Below, piece after piece: positions 35,278 to 47,500 of a stretch of DNA of 64,000 bases (its first letter is position 1; each line of letters starts with the position of its first letter). Under the pieces are notes generated by a model. It searched no databases, was not told the DNA's origin, and worked only from the letters and a program-made list of their open reading frames with translations. The DNA comes from Glossina fuscipes (lineage: Eukaryota; Arthropoda; Insecta; Diptera; Glossinidae). Position numbers and translations under genes: made by a program. The stretch is taken from assembly GCF_014805625.2 (NCBI RefSeq), contig NW_023998422.1:8974312-9038311 (forward strand). Reading direction: 5' to 3'.

Positions 35278-35704
35278 TTAGACCGTCCGAGGTTCATTTA
35301 CTTGCTGCAATTCAATCTCACCTTCATTTAAATTATTGGACTTTTGAGGATTAATATAACTTTCAGAACGTCGCCGGGATACTTATTTGGTACGTAAAGG
35401 TATTTGTGGTTGTTTAGTATCTAAATTTTCTTCTTTATTTACATTAACGGTATGCTTTCCCCCCACCTGAGCGCACCTACGCTCACTAGGCGCCTGTCCC
35501 TGCGCTCGTCTGCACCCGAGGTGTGGATGCTTGAGCGTCTGCCCCGGCGCTCATGTACACCTGGGCAAACACCTGGACGCTGATCGTCGGCGATGCCGGG
35601 CCCTATTTTTTTCTCGACTTTCTTGTTTCACTAAAAAAAAGTAAAATTTTCATTTATTTGATCTAAAAAAATAAAAATTAAAAAATTACCAGTAGACATG
35701 ATCG
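35278..35704 (-). pseudogene. Possible small basic (RS-like) protein gene, interrupted
   Basis: The minus strand has ATG at about 35697-35699, MST, a donor GTAATTTT, an AT-rich intron of about 60 bp ending TTTTTTTTAG, then VKQESREKNRARHRRRSASR. A GC-rich block (35460-35600) follows and closes the frame. Beyond it a coding-like segment resumes: VNKEENLDTKQPQIPLR, one TAA, then SRRRSESYINPQKSNN and EGEIELQQVNEPRTV with a stop at 35278-35280. I infer a small Arg/Ser-rich gene split by the GC-rich block and one nonsense codon. The family is unknown. Confidence 0.35.
35460..35600. repeat. GC-rich block with about 45-bp imperfect tandem units
   Basis: GCGCCTGTCCCTGCGCTC at 35490 and GCGTCTGCCCCGGCGCTC at 35535 are related and 45 bp apart; a third partial unit may begin near 35580. 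At roughly 60 percent G+C this is the most GC-rich spot in an AT-rich window. Confidence 0.5.
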
Positions 35705-36235
35705 TTTGTTTTGGGTTAAGTGTTTGAAATGAGATTTCTAGAAATTTCAGCGCTCGTTTGCAGCGCTGTAAAAAAAAGTACTCATTATGCTATTATCACA
35801 CGGAATTAGGTAAAATGTTTGTAGGATATTATTGGAAATTGATTTGGTGGTTTCCTGTGCTGTTAAGAACATATCCAATAAGGGAAATTTTAACAATTGT
35901 AATAATATACTGAAGGTAAGGTAAATATGTATATGATAACTCCTTTTTATTGAACTGATAATTAATACAATGCATATTCCCACTTTTTTGGAAAAATATA
36001 GCGTAGAAGGAAAAGAAAACTAATCTAAACTAATCCTATACGAAAATAATGCTCCATAATAATTATAATAATACTAATTATGGTAGAGGATATTTACAAT
36101 TTTCGTTTATTGAGAACAAAATTTTTATTATTCTTTCGTCAATGTTATATATCGCTCTGTTTCAAATATTTATTTTTTTTATGATGTGGGAAATCGTTTT
36201 TATTAGTTTATATCATCATATCTAAATATATTATC

Positions 36236-36369
36236 ATAGATGTTGTGTCAAATGTTATGGTATTGGTGAGTGTTACGAAACGTTTGTGGAAATGGGAATT
36301 CTTAATAGGAAAGAGAAAAAGGAGATGGCGGCGATTCAAAAACAAATCGTTTCGCTAGAAGAACTGTAA
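36236..36369 (+). other. Possible short terminal exon
   Basis: After TCATAG at 36235-36240 a plus frame reads CCVKCYGIGECYETFVEMGI and NRKEKKEMAAIQKQIVSLEE, then TAA. The Cys pairs and charged helix look coding, but no upstream exon was found. Confidence 0.25.
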
Positions 36370-36499
36370 GCAAGTGTGTGTGTGCAAAAAAAATATTGAA
36401 AAAAAAAAAATAAAAGTCAAACAGAAAAAAAAGCTATAAAGTTATATTTATTGAGTGTGTGCAAAACAGAAAATAGAGAAAAAAAAATAAAAGTCAAAT

Positions 36500-37690
36500 C
36501 AGCCAACTGACGGGCATCACGCTTTTAAGGGAACTTTTCCGTGCCTCACGGCAATCTCATTGGGAAAACAGTTCAAAAGGCAGAGTGACCTTTGAATTTA
36601 TCCGCGAAGTCTCGTACGTAGAACACATTCAGATTTTAGCTTTAGGCTTCACATAGGGTTTCTGCTTACGGGCCACGGATCCCTTAATGCATATCTGCAT
36701 AAGAGAGGTCTGTCGGGAGCTGGGGCATGTCTGAACATTGGTTGGACATTTTGTGTTTATGCTCCAAGTGTCCGGATCTCAGAGACTTGGAAGCAATGGG
36801 TATACGACAGACGAATGGGAACTTTGGCCTCAGTCTGACCCTCTCTACTTCTGAGACGGTGGTAGCTTTGAGCGCGTATGCTACGCGGGCGTTCATCAGA
36901 CGCAGCGCCGAGAGACTTGATCTGGAAAACTCTGTCTGATCCTCTTCCGTGCTCTTCTTGTACGGCGACAATGACTGAACAACAGGGGATTCGGAGCTGC
37001 ATGGAGTTCTTAAGTCTTACCTGAGGCTTCCTCTTTCTGGTTGGTGATATGGAGAAATCCGATTCCAGGCTTTTCCTACATCGCTATTCTTGTACACTCG
37101 GTCTACGGACTCTGTCCACAAAAATTTATCCTAAGAGGTTGAGATAGGCCTCGCTCCACCCAGTGAGAATACTATGCCCACGCGCATGGTATAGGCTGGT
37201 TTCTTTCAAATGACTATCTCTTGCCGAGTGCAGGTCTTATGGGACCTAGAAAGTCTGACCGGGAATTTTTATAAGCTTTTGCTGAGCCCAAAAATCGCGG
37301 GAAGAGCTTTTGCTTGGTGTGGAGTTGCATCGCAATCGGGTGCCTTACCCACAAGAAGGCAGGAGTTTTAGATAGTGCCTCGCTCTCAGCAGAGCGGAGA
37401 TGCGACCATTACGTATTTCGTCTGCTGCTCGAGGATTTAATATTCCTCATGGCAACGTGCGCGTCGACTTCGGCACGGTATGTTGCGAGGATTATTAACC
37501 TCGGGGAGTTTGAGTGTTTCACACTCCGTGTGCCATTGGGCACCCTGAGGTTAATGGTTTGAAAGCCAGACATAGTGCGTCCGTTTGTTGTTGGTGCGTT
37601 TCTCGTGTGTTTTGAAAGGATTAAGGAAGGAAAGCTGACGCTAGGTGAGGTGTGAAAATGGATGTGCTCCATCTATGACCATCTATATTA
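36500..37690 (+). mobile_element. 3' end of a non-LTR retrotransposon (ORF2 tail plus 3' UTR)
   Basis: The plus strand at about 36655-36940 encodes the C-terminal end of a retroelement polyprotein: FLLTGHGSLNAYLHKRGLSG and, after a one-base frame change, a Cys-containing segment with DLRDLEAMGIR and LSTSETVVALSAYATRAFIR, ending LDLENSV at 36939. This matches the TGHG..FR.YL.. and C..C...E..LH..C tail of I/R1-type ORF2 proteins. About 750 bp of non-coding, GC-richer sequence follows as a likely 3' UTR. No reverse transcriptase is present. Its orientation is opposite to the 29-31 kb element. Confidence 0.65.
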
Positions 37691-37739
37691 CTTCACAATC
37701 TTTATCAGATATTTGGAGAACAATAGTTTCTGATATGAA

Positions 37740-38260
37740 GTTAGTGCACTGTGCTAAGTAAACTTATTTGCCTTCGTTAGAAATTAATATGAACATTTTT
37801 AGCCAAGACACAACCCTTCAAAAAATGTGGCCTGTCTTGTTGGGCTATCTTCGCTCCGATAACATTTTTTTATAATTGATTTAATGTTTCATGCACATGG
37901 GGAGGACGTATTTGCCCCGGTGGTGATAAAAAAAGGAAACAGTAAGGAAATCGGGATTTTCTGATATGTTTCAGCATTTTTCAAGACATATCAAAAACCA
38001 GAAGTTTCGTAATGTTTCCGAAAATCGTTACAACTCGATTTCTATTTTTGAATCTTTCATTGCTTGTACTATAACTGTGCGTGGCAGTTAATATCAACAA
38101 CTTAGTCTTTTTTGGTTTTATGATCGTAGTTAAAGGCTTAGTTGGTTTTACATGTGCTCCTAATGTTTTTTAGTTTTAATACTTATGTTATTTGTTCTTT
38201 TTTTTTAAATAAATCGTAAGTCAGCAAAGACATTTTAGCTTAAAATATGTGCGCTTTCTT
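37740..38260. repeat. Dispersed repeat family B, copy 1
   Basis: Shares blocks with 49320-49780 in the same orientation: GGATTTTCT, GTTACAACTCGATTT near 38028, CTTTCATTGCTTGTACT near 38057, GTGCGTGGCAGTTAATA and a T-rich end with AGACATTTTAGC. The phrase TTGTTGGGCT occurs at both places. The copies are diverged. Confidence 0.6.
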
Positions 38261-38539
38261 CACCTGCGTCAATAGTTGTATTATCCCTCAGCAAATATGG
38301 ACATGGACTATAGGAGATATTGTGCGACCTAAAATTTGTATTGTGTAAGTATTTCCCACGATTGTGCAAAAAAGTGGGGATCGACCGTTTTTATGCTCAG
38401 AAAACTAACGAAATACTTTACACTTTGAATACGTGATAATCAGAAGGGAGAAGTGAATATAATTTTTTGGATTCTCCGGTGTATTCATATTCTCAAAACG
38501 TTTGCAATGCCCAGTAGGACTCTTCAGAGACTGCAAGAA

Positions 38540-38710
38540 GTGAACATACTCTTGATTAGCATCAAATTCTGAAACGAGTTATGGAAGTGCGTCTGCTATG
38601 GATTGTAAATATTCCTCTGACCACAGAAATGAAGTAATTGATTTGAAATTTAGCAAAAGCACTGGAAGTTTCTGCACTCAAGTTCGTATTGAAAATGGGC
38701 CCGGTACGTA
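38540..38710. repeat. Dispersed repeat family C, second copy
   Basis: ATACTCTTGATTAGCATCAA, then a GTGCGTCTGC segment, then AATGAAGTAATTGATTTGAA and TATTGAAAATGGGCCCGGT. The same motif order as in the CNDP2 intron at 8955-9180. A related GCCTGCCCATCTATTCGTCT block occurs at 38955-38985. Confidence 0.5.
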
Positions 38711-39399
38711 GAAGGACACACCTGCAGTACAATCTAAATTGAGAACATCTCTGTCTCTCAAAAGGAATTCAGAATTGGGTTTTTGGTTTTACTTGTGCAA
38801 AAATGGGAAAAATTGGCCACGCCTACCCAATGCTAAACTATATTAAAATTTAATTTTTTTTCAGTACATTTCTAATGCGTAGAAGCAAACTGCAACTACT
38901 CCATAAAATATATAAATTCTTAGTAGATTCAAATGCGGAATAAACCTAAGTGTGTTCGCCTGCCCATCTATTCGTCTGCCCAACTGCGTAGTATCATTGT
39001 CCCCTTCGCAAAGATGAAATGCTTAGAAATTTGTAAAAGAATTTTAAAATTGCTCAAACCTGTCGAACAGCATGTCTGCCTGCGATACAAAAAGTCTGAA
39101 CACCTTCGCACCTTCATCATATCAATTTTCGCTTTTATTCTGAAAATGGAGAAATCCAACCGCGCCCACCCAATATTATAGGGTGTGAAAATTTAGTTCT
39201 TTTCCTTTTTTTTAAATCCTTTTTAGGTGATGGGTGTAAAAGATTCGGTCAGGACCGAATGTAATTTTCTTACTTATTCTTTTTTGATTTTTACTATTCA
39301 TATTATTTATTAATTAAATATTGTACATAGGTCAACAGTTTTTCAATTTTTTTAGAGTTTTCCGCTTTCAGTTCAGATTTTCATCTATAGCAAATAAAG

Positions 39400-39480
39400 A
39401 CACACACACGCACGCACACACATACACGCACACATACATACATACATACATGCATACATACATACACATACACAAACATG
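39400..39480. repeat. (CA)n/(CATA)n microsatellite
   Basis: Runs of ACACAC and CATACATACA, imperfect, about 80 bp. Confidence 0.9.
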
Positions 39481-40254
39481 TACATTTGTGTAAGTAAGTA
39501 TGGATGTGCATACATTTTTGTAAAATTTTCCAATTTATTTACGTAATGTTTTCCTTTGTACGCACATTAGCCATGAACATATATTATCGTTTTATGAACG
39601 TGAACGTACTTGTTTTTTTTTCCTTTTTTTCTATTATTTGTATGCGTAAGAGTTGAACAATAATTTTGGTTATTAATTTTTGAGAAAAACAAATATTTTA
39701 CTTTTCAATTTTTGCTAACAATAAATCACAACATATATATATATATATGTATATATGGTTTGTAAGTTTGTATATATTCATTTTTTTATTAGTATATGTA
39801 AGTATTTATAATAGGATATCTATGGCTTTTTAATTAATTAACATGAAATTTATTGTACAATTTATCGTTTGTTCACGAAAAAAATAAATAAATTAACAAA
39901 TAAATATATTTGGATAAAGATCTCAAGTCAATGTACATCCACCACCATGAGTTCCATATAGGATAGAATATCTTTATAGATTTGCGTTTTCTTACCTAAT
40001 TTTTGAACCTTTCAAGTAAAAACTGCTCAACGATAGAATGGAACGCTCTGTCAACATCTCCAAATATCTATTCGAGCTTTGAGATAGGATTTTGTCATGC
40101 TACTTGGTTTAACCGAGGACTTGTTTGTTGTAGAAAATTCTTAATTAAGAAGGGGAAGTCTAAAAGTAAATCTAACCCATTTTGAGTTTTTAAAGAAACT
40201 GATCGATTCTTGACTTGAATCCATCAACCAAATCTGAAAACAGGTCTACTCCAT

Positions 40255-40655
40255 TGCGAATAGTTAAGCAGCCAAAAAAATTAATTAGTTATTGAATTGA
40301 TCTTGTTTCAGTTCGGGGTATCAAATTTTAATCTAGTGTAGATATAGCTTCTTTGGTCAAGTCTAGAAATGGACCTAAATGCTTAGAAAACAAAAGATAT
40401 CCATCGATTATTGAAATGATCTTGATTCAGTTCGTTTCATCAAGTCTATAATTGGATCCAAACCATTTCAAATGCTTAGAAAGGAAAGGAAATCGATGAG
40501 TGTCGAAATATTGAAACTTAGTGGATTAGCCCCGAATAGACGCTGTTAATCCGTAGATCCATTCCAAAAGTAGGTTTAATTTATTTAGAATATTTGAAGG
40601 AGCAAAGAAATCGGCGGATTGGTGAAATTCTGTCACAATCTTGAGACTTGGTATA
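40255..40655. repeat. Degenerate tandem array, units about 90-120 bp
   Basis: Four related segments begin near 40259, 40378, 40471 and 40589. Each has an AATGCTTAGAAA-like start, an AAAGNNATCGATG-like part, and TTGAAATGATCTTGATTCAG-like sequence. The copies are strongly diverged. Confidence 0.5.
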
Positions 40656-41104
40656 TGAGCTCTTCTTTGAATTCAAGATTGAAGGTGCAGCACTAGGTCC
40701 GTTCGCCTAACAAGAATTAAGAAATCGTAAAAACGTTTAATTTATTTCGACTGTTTCCAATAAATCGATGAAATTTAGTGGAAGTTTATTATATTTTTTT
40801 TGTTTGTGCTCACTTAGCGTGAGAAATATCCTGGATTTTCTTTGCCAAGATCCATAAATAAGAATCGTGGTTTCTATGAATTGCATAAGTTTTTATTCAC
40901 AATGGGATTTTTCGTTCAAGACTTTCGCCTTCGTTCTCAGCCCCCAAAATCGTGATAGAATATTGAAACCTTACACTTGTATTCCTGATATATTTAATGT
41001 AATATAGAAGTTTATTCTACCGATCAGTGATCCAACTTCGCTATAAAATTTGTAACAAGTAAAAACACGACGAGTGGGACATGGATCAACATTAAATACT
41101 TTAG

Positions 41105-41475
41105 ACCACCCTACAGTTATTTATATAATGTCTCTCTAAAGAAAGGTGCTAATTATACGGGAAGTGATCGAAACAGCGGTCCGATAAAAACCGTTTTCAG
41201 GAGGCTTCGTCCTTGGGCTGAGACATGTACTAAACTTGATCGAAATGTCCCAAAAATTGCGATCTGTAGTTTGAATGAAAAAGAAAAACAAGACAAACGG
41301 ACGCATCGATGGACGGACGAACAGCCAGATGGACACAAGAGCTCAGATCGGTTGAGGGTGTGGTTCTGAATCAGAAGGTGATTCCGAATCGGTTGGCCTA
41401 ATAAAAGGTGTGTCATCGGCTTGTTGTATACATCTGTACAAGCCTTTACCACATGTGGCATAAGGTATAATGAGA
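41105..41475 (+). repeat. Dispersed repeat family A copy
   Basis: Motif order: ACCCTACAG, GGGAAGTGATCGAAACAGCG, GTCCTTGGGCTGAGACATGT, AAATTGCGATCTGTAGTTTG, a GACGGACG core, GATTCCGAATCGGTTGG, AATAAAAGGTGTG and ACCACATGTGGCATAAGGTA. This is one of the longest copies. Confidence 0.75.
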
Positions 41476-42334
41476 AAAATATTGAAATGTTCTTAGCAAT
41501 AAACGATGAAAATTCTTCTGAAATTTAGAAAAAACGATTACATAAAAATTAAGCTCATTTGTGGAGTATGTTTTCTTTTTTTTTTGGGTTTTTCTTCGTT
41601 TGAGACTTGGCGTAAACTCATTTAAAAGATGGTGAATATGAAATAATCGGTTCAGACCGAAAATGAATTTATTTTTTTTTATTTTTTTGCTTATTTATAT
41701 TTTAATATTTTATATAAGGAGCAATTAATAGTTTAATATACGCGCGAATTATTGATTAAGAGCAAGAAAAAAAAAAATTATTACTTTAATTAACATTAAC
41801 ATTCTTCGAAGATATCAAACCACAAAAAATTATTGTTAATAAATAGAAGTTAATTTAAAACGAGAAAGAAATACGTATTAATTAATTGAAAAGTTCATTG
41901 CATTTTAAATATTTGAGGATCAAAAAAATTCTTAAATGAAATAATTAGTTATAGAATTATGATAAAGTGTATGCTATGGTTAAAGTGATTTTCAGTCAAT
42001 AAGTCAGGCGTAAGGCTTTTCTGGCATACCTAACTACAACGAGCTTAAGGGCCATCCCCGCTTCGGGATTGTTTGATTGGTCCGCTAAACCTGGGGATCA
42101 GACATTACGGAAAAGGCCCTTTAATTCCTAGGTTAATCTGTATTAAGTTTTAAAGGAATACTCACAGGAATATTTTCATGATTTTCCATTATGTTTTGTA
42201 TACTAATGTGAAGAATATTAACGTGTCATGATCTTAAATTATTGATAGACGGTAATGATAACAAAATTATAAAAAAGAGAAACAATAGAACGATTTCGTT
42301 CCTCACATGTTTCAACAAGTAAAAACGTACATTA

Positions 42335-42690
42335 CGTACAGTGGAGCAAAGCCCACCATAAAATACCATATCCCGCCTCATAGTTACTTATATGAAAAAC
42401 TTCTTAAAATTAGGCGTTATATGGGAAGTTGTCATAAAAATGGTTCACTTCGAACTATTTTCAATAGCCTTTGCCCTTTAGTCGATATACGTTAGTGTGC
42501 CAATTTTCATCAAAATATCTCAAAAAATTGCGGCATTTAGGTTGAACACAAGTAAGCAAGGCGGACATATGGACGGACAAAATTTAAAAAAATGATTCTG
42601 AATCGATCGGTTTTATAAAAGGTGAGGGCATCTCAAGTCTCAAGATCCGCACAAAGCTTGCCAAAGGTGGTGTAGAGTATAAAAGCGGTT
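42335..42690 (+). repeat. Dispersed repeat family A copy
   Basis: Motif order: CGTTATATGGGAAGTTGTCA, CACTTCGAACTATTTTCAAT, AATATCTCAAAAAATTGCGG, GGACATATGGACGGACAAAA, GAATCGATCGGTTTTATAAA and a GGTGTAGAGTATAAAA end. Confidence 0.75.
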
Positions 42691-42699
42691 TGGTTGAAA

Positions 42700-44395
42700 A
42701 AATGTACGGTGTTTTATAATCTTCGGCTAAGGACAAGAGCTTAATTATGCCATTATCTCATTTATAATGCCACATCTATATGTATAATGTAGATTCAGAG
42801 TTGTAAGGTATCTAGTTGTGAAGCGCACGCAGCCTTAGTTAGGCGTTCATCCTTCTGCACATGTGTCCATTGTTGAGCCTTTTAGTAAATACCATAAAGT
42901 ACTCAGACTAGGCAAAAGCTTAACGCTTACCCGGAATACACCCCTTAACCTACTGTTCCATCCTTTTCCTTTCCTATCACATCTTTCACATCTCTAGCCC
43001 TTCCTTTATATGCACGTTGGGTATATACCTCGTGTGAAGAGTCATATTAAAAAAAAACGAGCGGAGGTTGAAGCTCCCGCAAAATGTAGTAGACTCCTAA
43101 GGCGTCCGTCCGCCCTTCTGTTTGTTTGCTTGTCACTTTTAGTGTTTAACAAAAATTGAGGTGGCAAACTGAAACTTGGCACATGGTATACATAAGATGA
43201 GTATACTCAATACAACAATACAGTGAGTTTGTTTGACGTCAGATTTTGTGAGCAGACATTTTTTTGCTTTCAAGATAGTCGAAAACTATAGTTAAATATA
43301 AAAAATATTTCCTGTTTACGACGGATACTTTCCTATTGATGCCGAATAACTTTGATATGATGATCGTCTTAAGGGGAACACAGTTTCTTACTTATCTTTC
43401 GTATTGAGTATACGTACACGCCTTCTAATGTGAATGTAGTTTAACTAATTAGTTTTGATAGCCAATATGGACATTTTGTCGTAAAGGGAGCATAGCTAAG
43501 GTGAAAACATAGTTTTAGTGCATTCACGCTTTATTGAATATAGTTTCCTTAGATGTTTCTTATGTCAAACCTTCATATACGTCTCAACGTGAACACAACT
43601 TCACGCTTCTTTTCGATCTTGGCCGAAAAGAAATGTAATTTCTCAATTTTTTAAATATCCATATTCATCGTAGGATGAATATAGTTTTGTTATTTGTTTT
43701 CGGTGTCGAATATCTCGTTCACCATCATATTCTCATTGGCGTGTCATGTCAAACATCTATACTCGCTTTAAAGCAAACATTGCTGCCTACTGGTTTTCGA
43801 TGTTGAATATCTATGTTCGCTTTAATCTCGCTTGTTTTTTGTACTTTAAATATCTCCCTCTACTGCCTTCAAGGAGTATACGTAGTTTTACTATTCGTTT
43901 ATAAACTTAAGGATGAAGTTTTCTGATTTGCTTTTGTAAAAATAAAACAAAACAAATAACAAAAAAAAAAAAAGAAAGAAAAGAAAAGAATGAAAGTGAG
44001 CTTTGTACGCGCGAGCATTTTATATATATCTAGCTTCGCCTAAATATTCCATCATCATGCAATTTCGCGAATGTTTCATTACAATGACATGATGAGATGA
44101 TCTGCAAATTTTTCTTTCCCGATATTTCTTCTTCTGCTCTCATTTTTTCTATAGCCTACAAAATGAACACAAATTCTCTCAACTTTTTCCTATTTTTGTT
44201 TTTTGTTTATATTTAAACGTTTATGAATATGTATGCATACGCATCCACGTGTGTATGTATATGAAAGATAAAGGGTAACAACAGACATCAGGCTCTGGCA
44301 TTGATTTCACATACGTTTTACTTTAAATATTTGGCCGTAACTGGTTAGTTAATCTATAATAAGTTTAAGTTTTTTGTTAAGTTAAAGAGAACAAT
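42700..44395. other. Non-coding stretch 3' of PIP 5-kinase
   Basis: No gene seen. At 43070-43240 a GTCCGTCCGCCC segment with flanks (AAACTTGGCACATGGTATAC) resembles another diverged dispersed repeat. A-rich tracts lie near 43950. Confidence 0.4.
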
Positions 44396-44560
44396 TTAAA
44401 AAATTAATGAATTATTGATAAAATCTACCATTTCCGATGATAGAGAATTGATGGCATCCTCCACTGTTGGTTTATAACGATCAATTTTTGTCGAGTTTAT
44501 TGGTGAGAAATGCTCTATTTTGCATACAAAAATCATTTTATTTTTGTAAAAAAATGAATT

Positions 44561-44594
<34 letters not shown>

Positions 44595-47500
44595 AGAAAG
44601 TAACGATGAATAATAAAATAGATATTTAATTGAATCGCTAAGATAGATATATGTTTACCAAATTCTCCGCTTGAACTAGATTCCGTGAAACTTGGTGTTC
44701 CTTCGGTCCAGGTGGGTGTTGAGCCTTCGCCAGAGGCCGGCGGTGTCCAGGCTAGACCGCCTCTCGATCCATATTGACTACTCGATGATGTATCTACGGC
44801 TAAATACGTGTCTAAATGTATTTCGGATACACTAGAAAATCATAAACCACTCAATCAAATCACAAATCAACTACTGGTGATAAAGTGCATAGCCAATTAT
44901 TTTTGTTGTCGTGCATACATAGTAATAATAATCAGTATAAGCTAGATGATGTTCATTAATATAGGAATGTTTGATTTCTCTCCTTTCTCTTCTTCTTTCT
45001 TACCTAATCATGTCGTCTCTTTGCGAAGACGATGACGTTGAACGATAAGCTGGACCGACATTCATTTTACGTTCATGATACGGGTCGTGCGGTTGACTGT
45101 AGGAGTGATGATACTGATGTTGTTGTTGTTGTTGTTGCTGTTGTTGATTATGATGATGGTGTTGATGTTGATGAGAACGCCTCGATATTGATGAGGTACT
45201 ATGTTTGTTATAGCTATCCTCTGAGATATCGTCGAAGGCGGGTGGTGGTGTAGAACTGCATGATGGCGTTGTGCCTAGCGATACAAAATGAGCCGAACAT
45301 GAAATGAAAAAACAAATTAACTAAAAAAAAATTCAAGCAGCATTTCATGAGAAACAGACACAAAGATGGAGAGAGAAAGAGAGAGAGAGAGACAGACTTA
45401 AAAAGCTCTTTAACGTAAAATTAAACAAAACTACTACGTCTGCTATTTAAAGGGTTCAAACTATAACTAGATGGAAAGCCTTCGCTTATGGTCGATGGTA
45501 CGTTGCCTCGTTTATTGCCCAGTCGCGCATGTTTGCCTGTAGGTGAAATCTGTGTCTGCGCCGATGTTGGAGGCGCCGGTGCTGGTCTCAAGCGAGTTTT
45601 CTTAGGCCAACGCGTTTTTTCCAAATCTTCCTTAACCTCCATAAAAGCATGCACTGACTGTAACAAGTTATCACCTAAATCATTGGCGTCCACTTCTTCG
45701 TTATCAGCTAAAGCTGCTCCTGCATAATGTAAATATTGTACACGTTTCTCTCGCTTTTTAAGGCGACGACTTTCCCGCAATTCGCGACTGTACGGAGAAA
45801 CGATTATTTCACTTTCCAGAGGTCTTATGGGTGGAAAGCTATGGACAATCGAAGCCACCGAAGACCGATCACTACGGGAAAGTAAACTATTTTGACGCTG
45901 AAATATATCCACATGACTACGTAAGCGCGTGTGTGAGGTACGCGAACGGGCGGCAGAGTAAACGCTTGACGATGCGGATTGCATCGATTCGCGACGCGTA
46001 AGATGTTGTAATTGTAACGGTAAAGGATGAGGTTGTGTAGAAGATTCCGTTTTTGGTAATGTTGATTGCGGCGGCGGTGGACGGGGTGGAAGTTCTTGAT
46101 TTGTATGACCATTTTCGACGCTGAACATTTCATGTAGCTCCAACCAATCGTGAACGTTACTTGGAGAGCGGTGTTCGCCGAATCGAGGCGGAGGTTTTAG
46201 ATCGTCGACTTTTAATTCCTTTCTGTTCACCTTCTTGGGCAAGGAGTTGTTGAGATTGTTTGATAACGTGTCTGGTTTAAGAAAATTGTTTGCATTAACT
46301 TTACTACCTGGTGTCGAAAGTGTGCGAGTAGATGGCTCCGTCCCATGAACTCCACTATCGCTGTCACGTTTTCGCGGTGATCCTCTAGGCGGTACAGGCG
46401 GTGGGACTTTGGCTTTAAGAGCATTACCACCGCTAGATGGCGGAGCTGGGCCCCTTTGCTTTACAGGTGGCGCCTTTGAAGACTTTGTGACTGCCGTAGT
46501 GAGTGCCGTTGAAGAGCTAGCTCCGCCTTCACCTCCAGCTGTTGTGGCCAAGGCGGTCTTGTGGGCGGTAAGGAGAGTTTTCTTATTAGCATGTAAACTA
46601 GGCGGATGATTGTGGCTGTGACGTTCGTGATAGCTGTAATCGGCTGGATTAGAGAAATTATCGAGGATAGTCACTAGGAAGCTAAAAAGTGAATTCATTT
46701 GACACTTACTCTTCGCGTCATTATCGCTCTCGATTGAACGTTGTATTGCTTTTGATAAACTCTTTCGTTTGGAAGGTGAATGCTTAAGAGCTATAATTGC
46801 AAGTTAAGTAACAATTTTTTTAATTATCTAAAACTTAATAACAAAAAAAAAAAAAAATCAAAGAACAAATAAAAACAAAAGCAAAGCAAACAAATTTAAA
46901 TGAAAAAATGTATGGACTTTAAAAAAATATTTATCGTTTTTTAATTTAACTTTTTTTTTTTAATAAAAAAATTTTTCTTTAATTTTTTTAATTAGTTTTT
47001 TTTTTTATCTCAAACGGGATAAAGAAAGAAAAACTTAACCGTATAATAATCTGAGATCCTTGAAATATTTAGATTATTAATAGTTTTATTTATTTATTTA
47101 TTTATTTTTTTGAGGTTATAAAGAGGAATCTGGTAGTTTGGAAGTTTTAAGTCTATTGGATGCACAATTATCATTTACCTATATAACTGGTAACCAAGGT
47201 ACGAAATTTTCTATGGTTTCCTTTGATCTCGGGGAGATCCACTTGCAGTTTGATTTGTGGTGGTGTGCATAAGCGGTATGATTCAATTAAATAAATAAAT
47301 GAAAAAAAAAAAAAAAATACACACACACAAATGATAGATATATATGTGAATTGATTTTGAGATTAGCAGCATGATTTCAACTTACTAGCCAGCCATCATT
47401 CCATCATTATATATGAATGAATGCGCTTAATTGGAACCAAAATGCAGCACTGTATATGCGATCAACAATGATTGCCGCGTACAGTGCTTGAATTTCTCGT

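Noticed and set aside
45032..45253. Plus-strand frame rich in Val and Asp
   Set aside because: It is the antisense of the PIP 5-kinase poly-Gln exon.
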